Positions 12,189 to 21,033 of a DNA stretch of 21,039 nt are shown here, piece by piece. Every line of letters starts with the position of its first letter. Within the stretch, counting starts at the first letter, position 1. A model generated the notes under the pieces. The model worked only from the letters and a program-made list of their open reading frames with translations. It searched no databases and was not told the origin of the DNA. The position numbers and the translations under genes are program-made. The stretch lies in assembly GCA_036376915.1 (NCBI GenBank), contig DASUZK010000047.1, forward strand, positions 1-21,039, given 5' to 3'. This DNA comes from VRUE01 sp036376915. Its GTDB lineage: Bacteria > Actinomycetota > Thermoleophilia > Solirubrobacterales > 70-9.

Positions 12189-14822
12189 CTACTTGGCGTC
12201 GAGCCAGTCCTCGCCGACGCCGATGTCGACCTCCAAGGGCGGGTCGAGCGGGTAGGCGGCGCACATCTCGCGCCGCACCAGCTCGACCGCGTCGTCCATC
12301 TCCCCAGGCGGGCCCTCAAAGAGGAGCTCGTCGTGGATCTGAAGGACGAGGCGCGTCGACGCGCCCGACGCCCGCAGCGCCTCGCGGCAGCGCACCATCG
12401 CCACCTTGATGATGTCTGCGGCGGTGCCCTGGATCACCGTATTGACGGCGAGGCGCTCGCCGAGGCGGCGGGTGTTGGGGTTGCCGGAGCGCAGCTCGGG
12501 GATCGAGCGGCGGCGCCCCATCAGGGTGGTCACGTAGCCCTCCTCCTGCGCTCGCTCGACCACCTGCTCGCGGAAGGCGCGCACGGCGGGGAAGCGCTCC
12601 AAGTAGCGGGAGACGAACTCCTCGCCCTCTTTACGCGGGATGTTGAGGCGGTCGGCGAGGCCGAACCCGGTGAGGCCGTAGACGATCCCGAAGTTGACCA
12701 TCTTCGCCTTTGAGCGCTGGCCGACATCGACCTCGTCGCGAGAGATGTCGAAGACCTCCGCCGCGGTCGCCGCGTGAACGTCGTCGCCGGCGCGAAAGAT
12801 CTCCTTCAGCACCTCCTCGTCGGCGACGTGGGCAAGGACGCGCAGCTCGACCTGGCTGTAGTCGGCCGAGAGCAGGCGCGCGCCGGGCTCGGCGACGAAG
12901 CAGGCGCGAACGGGGCGCCCGATCTCGGTCCGGATCGGGATGTTCTGCAGGTTGGGATTAGTGCTGGAGAGGCGTCCGGTCGTGGTCGCGGCCTGGTTGA
13001 AGGTGGTGTGGACGCGACCGGTCTCGGGATCGATCAGATCGGGCAGCGAGTCGAGGTAGGTGTTCTTCAGCTTGGTCAGCTCGCGCCAGTGCTCGATCTT
13101 CTCGACGATCGGGTGCTCCTCGCGGATCTGGGCGAGGACGCGGGCGTCGGTCGAGTAGCCGGTCTTGCCGCGCCGCTTGCGGGTCAGTCCCAGCTCCTCG
13201 AAGAGGATCCGGCCGACCTGCTGTGGGGAGCCGATCGTGAACTCCTCGCCGGCCAGCTCGAAGATCTCCCCCTCCAGGATGTCGATGCGCTCGCCGAAGC
13301 CGGCCCCGACCTCGGCCAGCCGCTCGGCGTCCAGCTTCAATCCCTCGCGCTCCATCGCCGCGAGGACGTGGATCAGCGGCAGCTCGACCTCGCGCAGCAG
13401 CTCGCCCAGGCCGAGCTCCTCGATGCGGGGGCGCTGGGTGTCGGCCAGAGCCGCGGCCAGGCGCGCCTCCTCGGCCGGGTCGAGCCCCGCCTCGCCGTCG
13501 CCATCGCCGTCGAGCGAGAGCTGGCCGTCGGGGGCCTGATCTTCCGGGGCCGCACTCGTCGCGATCCCGATGCCCGCGTCCGCGGCCAGCTCGGTTAGCT
13601 CGTAGGTGCGTCGCTGCGGCTCCAGCAGGTAGGCGGCGAGCATCGTGTCGTGGTCGAGCTCCAGCTCGACCCCCTCGCGTGCGGCGGCGGCGAGCAGGCC
13701 GTGCCGGCCGCCGCCGAGCGACTTGGCGTCGTGGGCGACGAGAGGGCGGGTGGAGGTCGCCGCCGCGAGCTCGTCCTGGGTCGAGCTGCCGGTGAGGATG
13801 CGCGCGCCGTCGACGGCCGCCCAGCGCTCGCCGTCGATCGCCAGGGCCAGCGGGCCCTCTCCCTCGCTCAGGTCCCCGGCCTTCCCCTCGACCGCCTCGA
13901 CCTCGAGCTCGGTCTCGACCCTGCGCCCCGGCACGGCGTCGCCCTCCGGCAGCGCTTCTTCCAGCCTCTCCATCACCGCCCGCAGCTCGAACTCGCGCAT
14001 GAACTCGCGCAGGACGCCACGGTCGGGCTCGGCACCCATGACCTCGGCCAGGTCCACCCCGGTCTCGATCTCGTACTGCAGCGTCGCCAGCTGCTTCGAC
14101 ATGCGGGCGTCGTCGGCGTGCTCGACCAGGTTCTGCTTGCGTTTGGCGCCGGAGATCTCGTCGACGGCGGCAAGCACACCCTCGAGGTCGCCGAATCTCT
14201 GCAGCAGCTGGGTCGCCGTCTTCTCGCCGATCCCCGGAACGCCGGGGATGTTGTCCGAGGTGTCGCCGCGCAGCCCCATCAGGTCGGTGATCCGCTCCGG
14301 CGGAACCCCGTAGCGCTCGACGACAGCCTCGGCGTCATAGACCTTGGTCTCGGTGATCCCGCGCGAGGTGCTCATCACCCGCACTCCCTCTCCGACCAAC
14401 TGGTAGGCGTCGCGGTCGCCGGTGACGACCATCACCGGGATCCCCTCTTCGCGGGCTTGGCGGACCAGCGAGGCGATCACATCGTCGGCCTCGTAGCCCT
14501 CGACCTTGACGTTGGTATATCCGAAGGCCTCGACCAGCGGCATCAGATGGGGCCACTGCTCGCGAAGCAGGTCAGGGCGCGGCTTGCGCTGGGCCTTGTA
14601 GAGGTCGTAGGTGACCTCACGCCCGGACATCCCGGCGTCCCAGGCGACGACGACCCCGGCCGGCGCGTGCTCGTCGATGATCTTGACCAGCATCGAGGCC
14701 AGCCCGTAGATCGCATTCGTCGGCCGCCCGTCGCTGGTCCCGATCGACTCGGGCAGCGCGAAGAACGCCCGGTAGGCGAGCGAGTTGCCGTCGATCAGGA
14801 AGAGCTCATGGTCGGGCGCCAT
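12189..14822 (-). CDS. polA: DNA polymerase I
   Basis: 877 residues. Pol I removes RNA primers and fills gaps left by excision repair. The 5' nuclease domain (about 5-290) shows LFLIDGNSLAYRAFFALPE, YKAQRKPRPDLLREQ, EGYEADDVIASLV, VTGDRDAYQL and the helix-hairpin-helix GLRGDTSDNIPGVPGIGEKTA. The polymerase domain has motif A DYSQVELRVLAH (about 654), motif B RSKAKMVNFGIVYG (about 703) and motif C QIHDELLFE (about 828). The middle 3'-5' exonuclease-like domain has lost its acidic residues: where active enzymes have D-x-E it reads LALAIDGERWAAVDG, so proofreading is probably absent. An acidic insertion (LSLDGDGDGEAGLDPAEEAR) lies in this domain. ATG start, 12 nt after the AbiEi/DUF559 stop, so the two are probably co-transcribed. 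Confidence 0.97.
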   Translation of the reverse strand: MAPDHELFLIDGNSLAYRAFFALPESIGTSDGRPTNAIYGLASMLVKIIDEHAPAGVVVAWDAGMSGREVTYDLYKAQRKPRPDLLREQWPHLMPLVEAFGYTNVKVEGYEADDVIASLVRQAREEGIPVMVVTGDRDAYQLVGEGVRVMSTSRGITETKVYDAEAVVERYGVPPERITDLMGLRGDTSDNIPGVPGIGEKTATQLLQRFGDLEGVLAAVDEISGAKRKQNLVEHADDARMSKQLATLQYEIETGVDLAEVMGAEPDRGVLREFMREFELRAVMERLEEALPEGDAVPGRRVETELEVEAVEGKAGDLSEGEGPLALAIDGERWAAVDGARILTGSSTQDELAAATSTRPLVAHDAKSLGGGRHGLLAAAAREGVELELDHDTMLAAYLLEPQRRTYELTELAADAGIGIATSAAPEDQAPDGQLSLDGDGDGEAGLDPAEEARLAAALADTQRPRIEELGLGELLREVELPLIHVLAAMEREGLKLDAERLAEVGAGFGERIDILEGEIFELAGEEFTIGSPQQVGRILFEELGLTRKRRGKTGYSTDARVLAQIREEHPIVEKIEHWRELTKLKNTYLDSLPDLIDPETGRVHTTFNQAATTTGRLSSTNPNLQNIPIRTEIGRPVRACFVAEPGARLLSADYSQVELRVLAHVADEEVLKEIFRAGDDVHAATAAEVFDISRDEVDVGQRSKAKMVNFGIVYGLTGFGLADRLNIPRKEGEEFVSRYLERFPAVRAFREQVVERAQEEGYVTTLMGRRRSIPELRSGNPNTRRLGERLAVNTVIQGTAADIIKVAMVRCREALRASGASTRLVLQIHDELLFEGPPGEMDDAVELVRREMCAAYPLDPPLEVDIGVGEDWLDAK

Positions 14823-14834
14823 CGGTTGCTCACT

Positions 14835-15677
14835 CTATGTGGCCGGCTGGTGAGCGATCCTCGCTCGCAGGACTTCCGCGACCTTCTCGGGCTCATCCTC
14901 GAGCTGCTCTTCGTCGAGGTGGAGCACCTCGAAGCCCCGCCGCCGCAACTCGAGATCGCGAGCCCGGTCATCCCGGAACGCTTGGCGCCCCCGGTGATAC
15001 CGGTAGCCATCCGTCTCGACGACGAGATGAGAGCCGCGCCAGAGGAAGTCGACGAGGTGATGGCCGACGCGGACGTTGACCTCGGGCGCAGGCAATCGGT
15101 ACTTGCGACATATGCGCAGGAAGTCCCGCTCGAGATCGCTGCGGGTCCGATCGCGGCCGGTTTCTGGGCCGATCGGTAGGCCCAGCACGTTCGCTTGTCT
15201 GATCGCCCTTCGCAACTCCTTTGGAGAAACATTGCCTCGCAAGTCGGCGATCGTCTGGGCAGGCTTCGTCACGGGGATTCCGTGCCGACGTGTTATGGCG
15301 CGGATCTCGAGCGCAACTCTGCGATGCAGATGGAGTCCCGCTCGTCGAGCCCTACCCGAGCTGCCGGGAATCGAGATGTCGATCGGTCCCCCCGCCGGCT
15401 TCAGCAATTCCCAAAGCTCGGCGGCGCTCCGGTGGCTGACGGCCGCCCCCTTCCCGGTGAGAGCGGCCGCCATCCACTGGCCATGAAGGGAAAGCCCAGG
15501 ATGACCAACGGCGTATACGCCGCGGTGAATCCGATGTAGGCGTCCAGAACGCACCCTCCCCAGCACGGCGTCGTCGCTCAAGCCAGCAGCGTGGAGCTGC
15601 GCAATCGAGACGACGCCGTGTTGTCGTTCCGCACTCTTCGCGATGAGTCGGTCGGCATTGGCGACTTTCTCGGCCAT
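14835..15677 (-). CDS. AbiEi-like winged-helix protein with DUF559 endonuclease-like domain
   Basis: 280 residues. The N-terminal part (about 5-60; IAKSAERQHGVVSIAQLHAAGLSDDAVLGRVRSGRLHRIHRGVYAVG) is the winged-helix region of type IV antitoxins of the AbiEi group. A middle domain follows (AAALTGKGAAVSHRSAAELWEL, VTKPAQTIADL). The C-terminal DUF559/Vsr-like domain (about 180-272) keeps candidate PD-(D/E)XK acids: E183 in DLERDFL, D210 in HLVDFLWRG, and E221/D223 in LVVETDGYRYH. Such proteins are numerous in Thermoleophilia and usually orphan. No AbiEii-type nucleotidyltransferase toxin is adjacent. The ATG lies in the centre of a 15-bp inverted repeat like that before uvrB, and polA starts 12 nt after the stop. 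AbiEi antitoxins are known to repress their own promoters through inverted repeats, so autoregulation is plausible. Nuclease activity is unproven. Confidence 0.85.
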   Translation of the reverse strand: MAEKVANADRLIAKSAERQHGVVSIAQLHAAGLSDDAVLGRVRSGRLHRIHRGVYAVGHPGLSLHGQWMAAALTGKGAAVSHRSAAELWELLKPAGGPIDISIPGSSGRARRAGLHLHRRVALEIRAITRRHGIPVTKPAQTIADLRGNVSPKELRRAIRQANVLGLPIGPETGRDRTRSDLERDFLRICRKYRLPAPEVNVRVGHHLVDFLWRGSHLVVETDGYRYHRGRQAFRDDRARDLELRRRGFEVLHLDEEQLEDEPEKVAEVLRARIAHQPAT

Positions 15678-15694
15678 ATGCCGAGTAAGTCGCC
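15660..15694. promoter_or_regulatory. 15-bp inverted repeat over the start codon of the AbiEi/DUF559 gene (copy B)
   Basis: The arms are GGCGACTTTCTCGGC (15660-15674) and GCCGAGTAAGTCGCC (15680-15694) around CATAT; the first three bases of this centre are the complement of the ATG start codon. One mismatch (T-T) interrupts otherwise complete symmetry. It matches copy A at 30 of 35 positions. Where copy A has a C-G pair at arm position 5, copy B has A-T, so pairing is kept despite substitution. It lies between the ICMT-like stop (15718) and the AbiEi/DUF559-polA pair. Confidence 0.6.
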
Positions 15695-15717
15695 AGGGCC
15701 ACTCGGTTCTCCCCCCT

Positions 15718-16329
15718 CTAGCGTTCCGGAATCAAGCCGACGCCGGGGACAAAACGGCCCACACGCGAGGCGTATTCCGCGTAGGCCTTGCCGTGGGCCT
15801 GAAGCAGATACGGCTCCTCGACCAGTCGCACCTGGAGCTCGAGGGCGATCACGAGACAGACGATCGTGGCGATAGCGACGACGTTCGGGACCATCAGGAC
15901 GAGGCCGAAGACGGTAGGGATCATCGCGCTGTAGATCGGATTGCGGACCAGCTGGAATGGGCCGTCGGTGACGAGCTCGGTGCGCTCCTCGGGATCGACC
16001 CCGATCCGCCAGGCATCGCCCATCGCCAGCTGCGCGCCGAAGGTGAGCACGACGCCGCCCAGGGCGAGGGCGAGACCGAGCACGTGCCCGGCAGCTCCAT
16101 CGAGGGCCGGGACGGGCTCGAGCACGCCGAGCAGGGTGAGGATCGGCGCCAGGGCGCCCATCGCCAGAGACCCGGCGAAGAGGACGCCGGCGAACTGGCC
16201 GAGCGGCCCAGCGCTGCGGTCGATGCCGATGACCCCGGTCGAGCCCGTGCGCCGCACCTGCAGGGCAATCCGCACCCCGAACGTCAGGGCCAGGGAGAGT
16301 CCGTACAGAGCCAGAGCCGCAGCGGCCAT
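15718..16329 (-). CDS. Isoprenylcysteine carboxyl methyltransferase (ICMT/PEMT)-like membrane protein
   Basis: 203 residues with about five hydrophobic segments. The conserved C-terminal methyltransferase region is clear: LVTDGPFQLVRNPIYSAMIPTVFGLVLMVPN (RNPIY at 129-133), a long hydrophobic helix, then EEPYLLQAHGKAYAEYASRVGRFVPG (EEPYL at 171-175). R-N/H-P-x-Y and E-E-x-x-L...G-x-x-Y-x-x-Y are the signature of the ICMT/PEMT-like methyltransferases, which use S-adenosylmethionine in the membrane. Bacterial members modify lipids or small hydrophobic compounds, and the substrate here is unknown. It starts 8 nt after the CotH-like stop on the same strand, so the two are very likely co-transcribed. 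The AbiEi/DUF559 gene follows after 40 nt that contain an inverted repeat. Confidence 0.87.
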   Translation of the reverse strand: MAAAALALYGLSLALTFGVRIALQVRRTGSTGVIGIDRSAGPLGQFAGVLFAGSLAMGALAPILTLLGVLEPVPALDGAAGHVLGLALALGGVVLTFGAQLAMGDAWRIGVDPEERTELVTDGPFQLVRNPIYSAMIPTVFGLVLMVPNVVAIATIVCLVIALELQVRLVEEPYLLQAHGKAYAEYASRVGRFVPGVGLIPER

Positions 16330-16337
16330 GCCTACGC

Positions 16338-18008
16338 TCAGTCGGAGGCCCTCGGGGCCAATACGTCGAAGACCCGGCTTTCCCGGCTGCCCGCGTCAGC
16401 GGCGAACTCGAGCTCGACCCGCAGTCTCAGCCACCTGGCGGCGATGCGCTTACGGGCGTCAGCGGAGAGCTTGCACCGAATCACAGCGGGGCCGGCCCCC
16501 TCCGAGCGAACCCTTGTCTTGCAAGCTGCCAAGGATCCGGTGCGAGTACGGATCGTCACCCGCTTGCCCAGCGTCCCGGCCGCGGGCAAGCTCAAGCGGG
16601 TGACCAGGACGCCCCCGACCACGACGGCGCGGCCCACTCTCAGGGCCCGCGGCGACTGTGGAAGCGAATCGGCGGCGGAAGCCGCGGGGGCGGGCCTCGG
16701 CGATGGCGTCGAAGTGGGCTCGGAGTCGAGCCAGTCCTCGAGCTCGGCGGGGCGCTCGGCGATGAAGGCCCGCGCATCGGCCACCCCCAGGCCGATTTCG
16801 CGGGGACTGTGCTCCTCCCGCGCCCCGCCGAGCTCCTCCCACGGCTCGAGCAGCACGGCCGTCGCCTCCGCCAGCGAGTCGAGGTCGAGCGCGTCGATCT
16901 CACTCCCCACGAGCGCGAGCGATTCGCGGTGCAGGTCCCGGCAGGCCGGCTCGGCCAGACATTCGTCGAAGAGGAGCCCGGCCTCGGCGCCGAAATCCAG
17001 ATGCTTCGACCAGGTCTGGTCAGTTCCCCAGGGAAGCATCTGGAACCGCCCGGCGGCGTTGCTGAAGAGATAGAAGTTGTTCGGAAGCTCGTTTCCCGGG
17101 AGCAAGCTCGGCCCCGCCCCGGCGTAGCCGTCCCAGTGGCCGATGTACTTCTCGACCGCCCACATCCGGGTCATCTCGTCGAGGTCCATCAGGCCGTCGA
17201 CACGTTCCGAGAACGCGCTGCCGCCGCCGGCCACCGCGGCGATCAGGGCTTCGAGGTCGGTGCGCACGTCCTCGTCGCCCTCGTCGACGGAGAAGGCGGA
17301 CGCGCCGCCCGGGGTGACGTCGGTGGCGTACTCACCCTCGTAGAGGTGCTGGGGGTCGTCGAACTCGCCGAACCAGCGTTCCAGGCCGACGTCGTCGAGG
17401 GTCTCGACGTTCAGGTAGAGGCCGAAGTCCTCGCCGTTGACGCGGACGTCGGCGTAGCCGGTACGGGAAGCCGGCACCCCGGCCGCGCGGAACGCCGTGT
17501 AGGCCAGCGTCTCGTGAAGCTTCGAGGGATCCTGAACCATGTTGTTGAGGGTCATCTTCTTCAGCCCTAGAACGCGCTGTTTCGCGTACTCGTTGAACTT
17601 GAGCTTGAAGGCGGCCTTCTCGGTCAGCGGCCGGAAGGAGCCGGTCCCGCCCTTGAGACGGACGCCGATGTCGTTGGCAAGCTCGATCGTCCCTTCTTCG
17701 CTTCCGGGCGTGCCGTCGGTGAAGGTGAGCGTGAACGTGCCTTTGACGTACTCGTCCGGATCTTCTTCCAGTTCGTCGATCGCTTCGGGCGAGAGGCCGA
17801 TGTCGATCACGGACACAGTGCCCGGGTCGTAGATCGGCGCGGCTTCGCCGGGAGCCGGTTCGGCCCTGGCGGCCTCCGCCGCGCAGGAGAAGGCCAGGCA
17901 GAACGCGGCCCAGATCAGAAATCTGCCGCCGCGCCCGGTATCGAAGCCGCGAGCCTCCACGCGGCCGGCAACGCTAGCGGAGCATGCGAATCGGAGGGGG
18001 CCGCGCAT
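16338..18008 (-). CDS. Secreted CotH kinase-family protein
   Basis: 556 residues from ATG 18008. GTG 17960 (VEARGFDTG) gives a more normal signal peptide n-region and is a serious alternative. The hydrophobic stretch FLIWAAFCLAFSCAAEAARA is the export signal. The CotH-type domain follows: VSVIDIGLSPEAIDELEEDPDEYVKGTFTL, GVRLKGGTGSFRPLTEKAAFKLKFNEY, KKMTLNNMVQDPSKLHETLAYTAFRAAGVPASRTGYADVRVNGEDFGLYLNVETL, then EKYIGHWDGYAGAGPSLLPGNELPNNFYLF and GRFQMLPWGTDQTW. CotH proteins are atypical kinases first found in spore coats; most have PWDxDQT where this one reads PWGTDQT. After a Pro/Ser/Ala-rich linker there is a C-terminal beta-rich domain (about 455-556), with a cysteine pair (LAACKTRV, VIRCKLSA), resembling a surface-adhesion module. 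The phosphorylation target is unknown. Confidence 0.85.
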   Translation of the reverse strand: MRGPLRFACSASVAGRVEARGFDTGRGGRFLIWAAFCLAFSCAAEAARAEPAPGEAAPIYDPGTVSVIDIGLSPEAIDELEEDPDEYVKGTFTLTFTDGTPGSEEGTIELANDIGVRLKGGTGSFRPLTEKAAFKLKFNEYAKQRVLGLKKMTLNNMVQDPSKLHETLAYTAFRAAGVPASRTGYADVRVNGEDFGLYLNVETLDDVGLERWFGEFDDPQHLYEGEYATDVTPGGASAFSVDEGDEDVRTDLEALIAAVAGGGSAFSERVDGLMDLDEMTRMWAVEKYIGHWDGYAGAGPSLLPGNELPNNFYLFSNAAGRFQMLPWGTDQTWSKHLDFGAEAGLLFDECLAEPACRDLHRESLALVGSEIDALDLDSLAEATAVLLEPWEELGGAREEHSPREIGLGVADARAFIAERPAELEDWLDSEPTSTPSPRPAPAASAADSLPQSPRALRVGRAVVVGGVLVTRLSLPAAGTLGKRVTIRTRTGSLAACKTRVRSEGAGPAVIRCKLSADARKRIAARWLRLRVELEFAADAGSRESRVFDVLAPRASD

Positions 18009-18029
18009 GGCCGTGGGTAGTCGGCCCGC

Positions 18030-18042
18030 CGAATCTGATTCG
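18030..18042. promoter_or_regulatory. CGAATC-T-GATTCG inverted repeat in the CotH/malic-enzyme divergent region
   Basis: A perfect 6-bp inverted repeat with a single central base lies 9 nt before the preferred malic enzyme start (18052) and 22 nt before the CotH-like start (18008). A related half site, GCGAATCGG, occurs at 17986-17994. It could be an operator shared by the divergent genes. Short palindromes arise by chance, so support is limited. Confidence 0.3.
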
Positions 18043-18051
18043 ATAGCCGCC

Positions 18052-19509
<1,458 letters not shown>

Positions 19510-19512
19510 GCC

Positions 19513-20418
19513 GTGCGCGTGCTCGTCACCGGAGCCAGCGGTTTTATCGGGTCGGCGCTCTGCGACTCGCTGCTGGTCCGGGGCGACACCGTCGTCGGCC
19601 TCACGCGCGACCCGAAGCGGGCGCGCCGGACCAATCCCAGCGTCAACTGGCACGCCTGGGAGCCGACCCTCGAACGGCCGCCGGCCGAGGCCTTCGACGG
19701 CGTCGACGCAGTGGTCAACCTACTCGGCGAGAAGATCAACCAGCGCTGGACCGACGAGGCGAAGCGCCGGATCATGGAGAGCCGCCGCACCGGCACCCAC
19801 AACCTGATCGGCACGATCGCCGGGCTCGAGCGCAAGCCGCGGGTCCTGGTCAACCAGTCGGCTATTGGCTTCTACGGCGACCGCGGCGAGGCGATCGTCG
19901 ACGAGTCGAGCGATCCCGGCGAGGGGTACGACGCGGAGGTCGTGCGCGAGTGGGAGAGGGCCGCCCGTGAGGTCGAGCCGACCGGCGTGCGCCTCGTCGT
20001 CGTCCGCACCGGTCACGTGCTCGATCCGAGCGACGGATTCCTCGCCGCCCTGCTGACGCCGTTCAAGCTCGGCGTCGGCGGCCCGCTCGCCGGCGGTCGC
20101 CAGTACGTCTCCTGGATCCACGTCGTCGACGAGGTCGGGATCCTGCTCTGGGCGGTCGACAACGAGAGGGTCAGTGGCGTGATCAACGCGACGGCGCCCA
20201 ATCCCGTCACCAACAAGGTGTTCTCGAAGGCGCTGGGGCGTTCCCTCAACAGACCAGCTGTTATGCCCGTCCCTGGGGTCACGCTCGACCTGATGTACGG
20301 GAAAGAGTTCGGGCAGGTGCTCCGCGGTGGCCAGCGGGTCTTGCCCCGGCGGGCGTTAGATCTCGGGTACGGGTTCAAGCATCCGGATTTGGACGAGGCG
20401 CTCAAAGACTTGCTCTGA
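19513..20418 (+). CDS. TIGR01777 family epimerase-like SDR protein
   Basis: 301 residues from GTG 19513, 3 nt after the malic enzyme stop, so certainly the same transcript. It is an extended short-chain dehydrogenase/reductase with the nucleotide-binding motif VLVTGASGFIGSALCDSLL at the N-terminus. The family-specific signatures of the YfcH/TIGR01777 group are present: VNLLGEKINQRWTDEAKRRIMESRRTGTHNL, LVNQSAIGFYGDRGEAIVDESS, VRTGHVLDPSDGFLAALLTPFKLGVGGPLAGGRQYVSWIHVVDEVG, GVINATAPNPVTNKVFSKALGRSLNRPAVMPVPG and the C-terminal GQVLRGGQRVLPRRALDLGYGFKHPDLDEAL. The biochemical activity of the family is not established; plant and bacterial members have been tied to cell division or nucleotide-sugar metabolism only loosely. 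Confidence 0.95.
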   Translation: MRVLVTGASGFIGSALCDSLLVRGDTVVGLTRDPKRARRTNPSVNWHAWEPTLERPPAEAFDGVDAVVNLLGEKINQRWTDEAKRRIMESRRTGTHNLIGTIAGLERKPRVLVNQSAIGFYGDRGEAIVDESSDPGEGYDAEVVREWERAAREVEPTGVRLVVVRTGHVLDPSDGFLAALLTPFKLGVGGPLAGGRQYVSWIHVVDEVGILLWAVDNERVSGVINATAPNPVTNKVFSKALGRSLNRPAVMPVPGVTLDLMYGKEFGQVLRGGQRVLPRRALDLGYGFKHPDLDEALKDLL

Positions 20419-20431
20419 ATGCTTGGGGCTT

Positions 20432-20522
20432 GAGGGACGGGCGGTCCCCGTTCCTGACAATCGCCGGGCTAATTAGCCCGGCGATTTGAGTATCCGCCAG
20501 GCCCGGGGACCGCCCGTCCCTC
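20432..20522. mobile_element. Nested palindrome, REP/MITE-like element
   Basis: The outer 19-bp arms, GAGGGACGGGCGGTCCCCG (20432-20450) and its exact complement (20504-20522), enclose a perfect 28-bp palindrome (20459-20486) made of AATCGCCGGGCTAA and its complement. The GGGACGG...GGTCCC-type arm followed by CCTGACAA is reminiscent of repeats associated with REP-associated tyrosine (Y1) transposases, from memory. The element lies between the stops of the TIGR01777 gene (20418) and the lipoprotein gene (20545), so it may also act as a bidirectional terminator. No transposase is in the window. Confidence 0.55.
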
Positions 20523-20544
20523 CTTCGACAGTTTTGGAGCACCG

Positions 20545-21033
20545 TTACTCGAGCTCGTCCGAGAGCGAGGCGCGAAGCGAACCGGAGCTTCCAGCTCGCT
20601 CGATGGCTCGAAGCAGCTGAGTCATCGCGGCTTTGCCCGAGCTGGAGGCAATCCAGGGAATCTCGGCGGTTTCCAGGATCGGGTGGGTGAAGCGGGCGGC
20701 CCGAGGATCAGAAGCTTCCAGGTAGGCCACCGCCGTCGAGTCCTCGGTAGCTCTCCGCACGTTGGCTCCAAGGAGCGCGAGGTTGAGCTTTTTGCCCTCG
20801 GTTGCGCTGGGCAAGCAGACAGCTTTCACGTTGAGGCTGTCGACGCGGCCGCTGTGACTCAAAAGCTCTCGTTCAGCTCCAGCGCAGAGCGGAGCATCGA
20901 CGTAAGCGCTCACGGTGGCATCCTCGGCCACGCCTTCTCCTTCGCCGCAGCCCACCGCAGCTACGAGCAAACCGAGCCCGATCGGGGCCAGGACCTTTCG
21001 CAAGACATAAGAGGGTCGGGTGCCCCCTCCCAA
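20545..21033 (-). CDS. Lipoprotein with type 1 periplasmic-binding-protein-like segment (start uncertain)
   Basis: Up to 162 residues from a TTG at 21033; TTG 21003 is an alternative, and the frame is still open at the window edge, so the true start may lie outside. APIGLGLLVAAVGCGEGEG is a lipoprotein signal with a VGC lipobox. The mature part, about 130 residues, includes VSAYVDAPLCAGAERELL, ANVRRATEDSTAVAYLEASDPRAARFTHPILETAEIPWIASSSGKAAM. This resembles the first lobe of branched-chain amino-acid-type binding proteins (A-A-x-D-x-T-A-x-A-Y-I-G, then PILNEAGIPQVSP), but it is far too short for a complete two-lobed receptor. It ends with a helix and SGSLRASLSDELE. It could be a solute- or signal-sensing fragment; function is unknown. 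Confidence 0.72.
   Translation of the reverse strand: MGGGTRPSYVLRKVLAPIGLGLLVAAVGCGEGEGVAEDATVSAYVDAPLCAGAERELLSHSGRVDSLNVKAVCLPSATEGKKLNLALLGANVRRATEDSTAVAYLEASDPRAARFTHPILETAEIPWIASSSGKAAMTQLLRAIERAGSSGSLRASLSDELE

Noticed and set aside
13650..15179. Long plus-strand open frame opposite polA
   Set aside because: It is antisense to unmistakable Pol I motifs and gives a biased low-complexity translation.
14835..16329. Complete type IV toxin-antitoxin pair
   Set aside because: The AbiEi-like protein has no adjacent nucleotidyltransferase toxin; the upstream neighbour is an ICMT-like membrane protein and the downstream one is polA.
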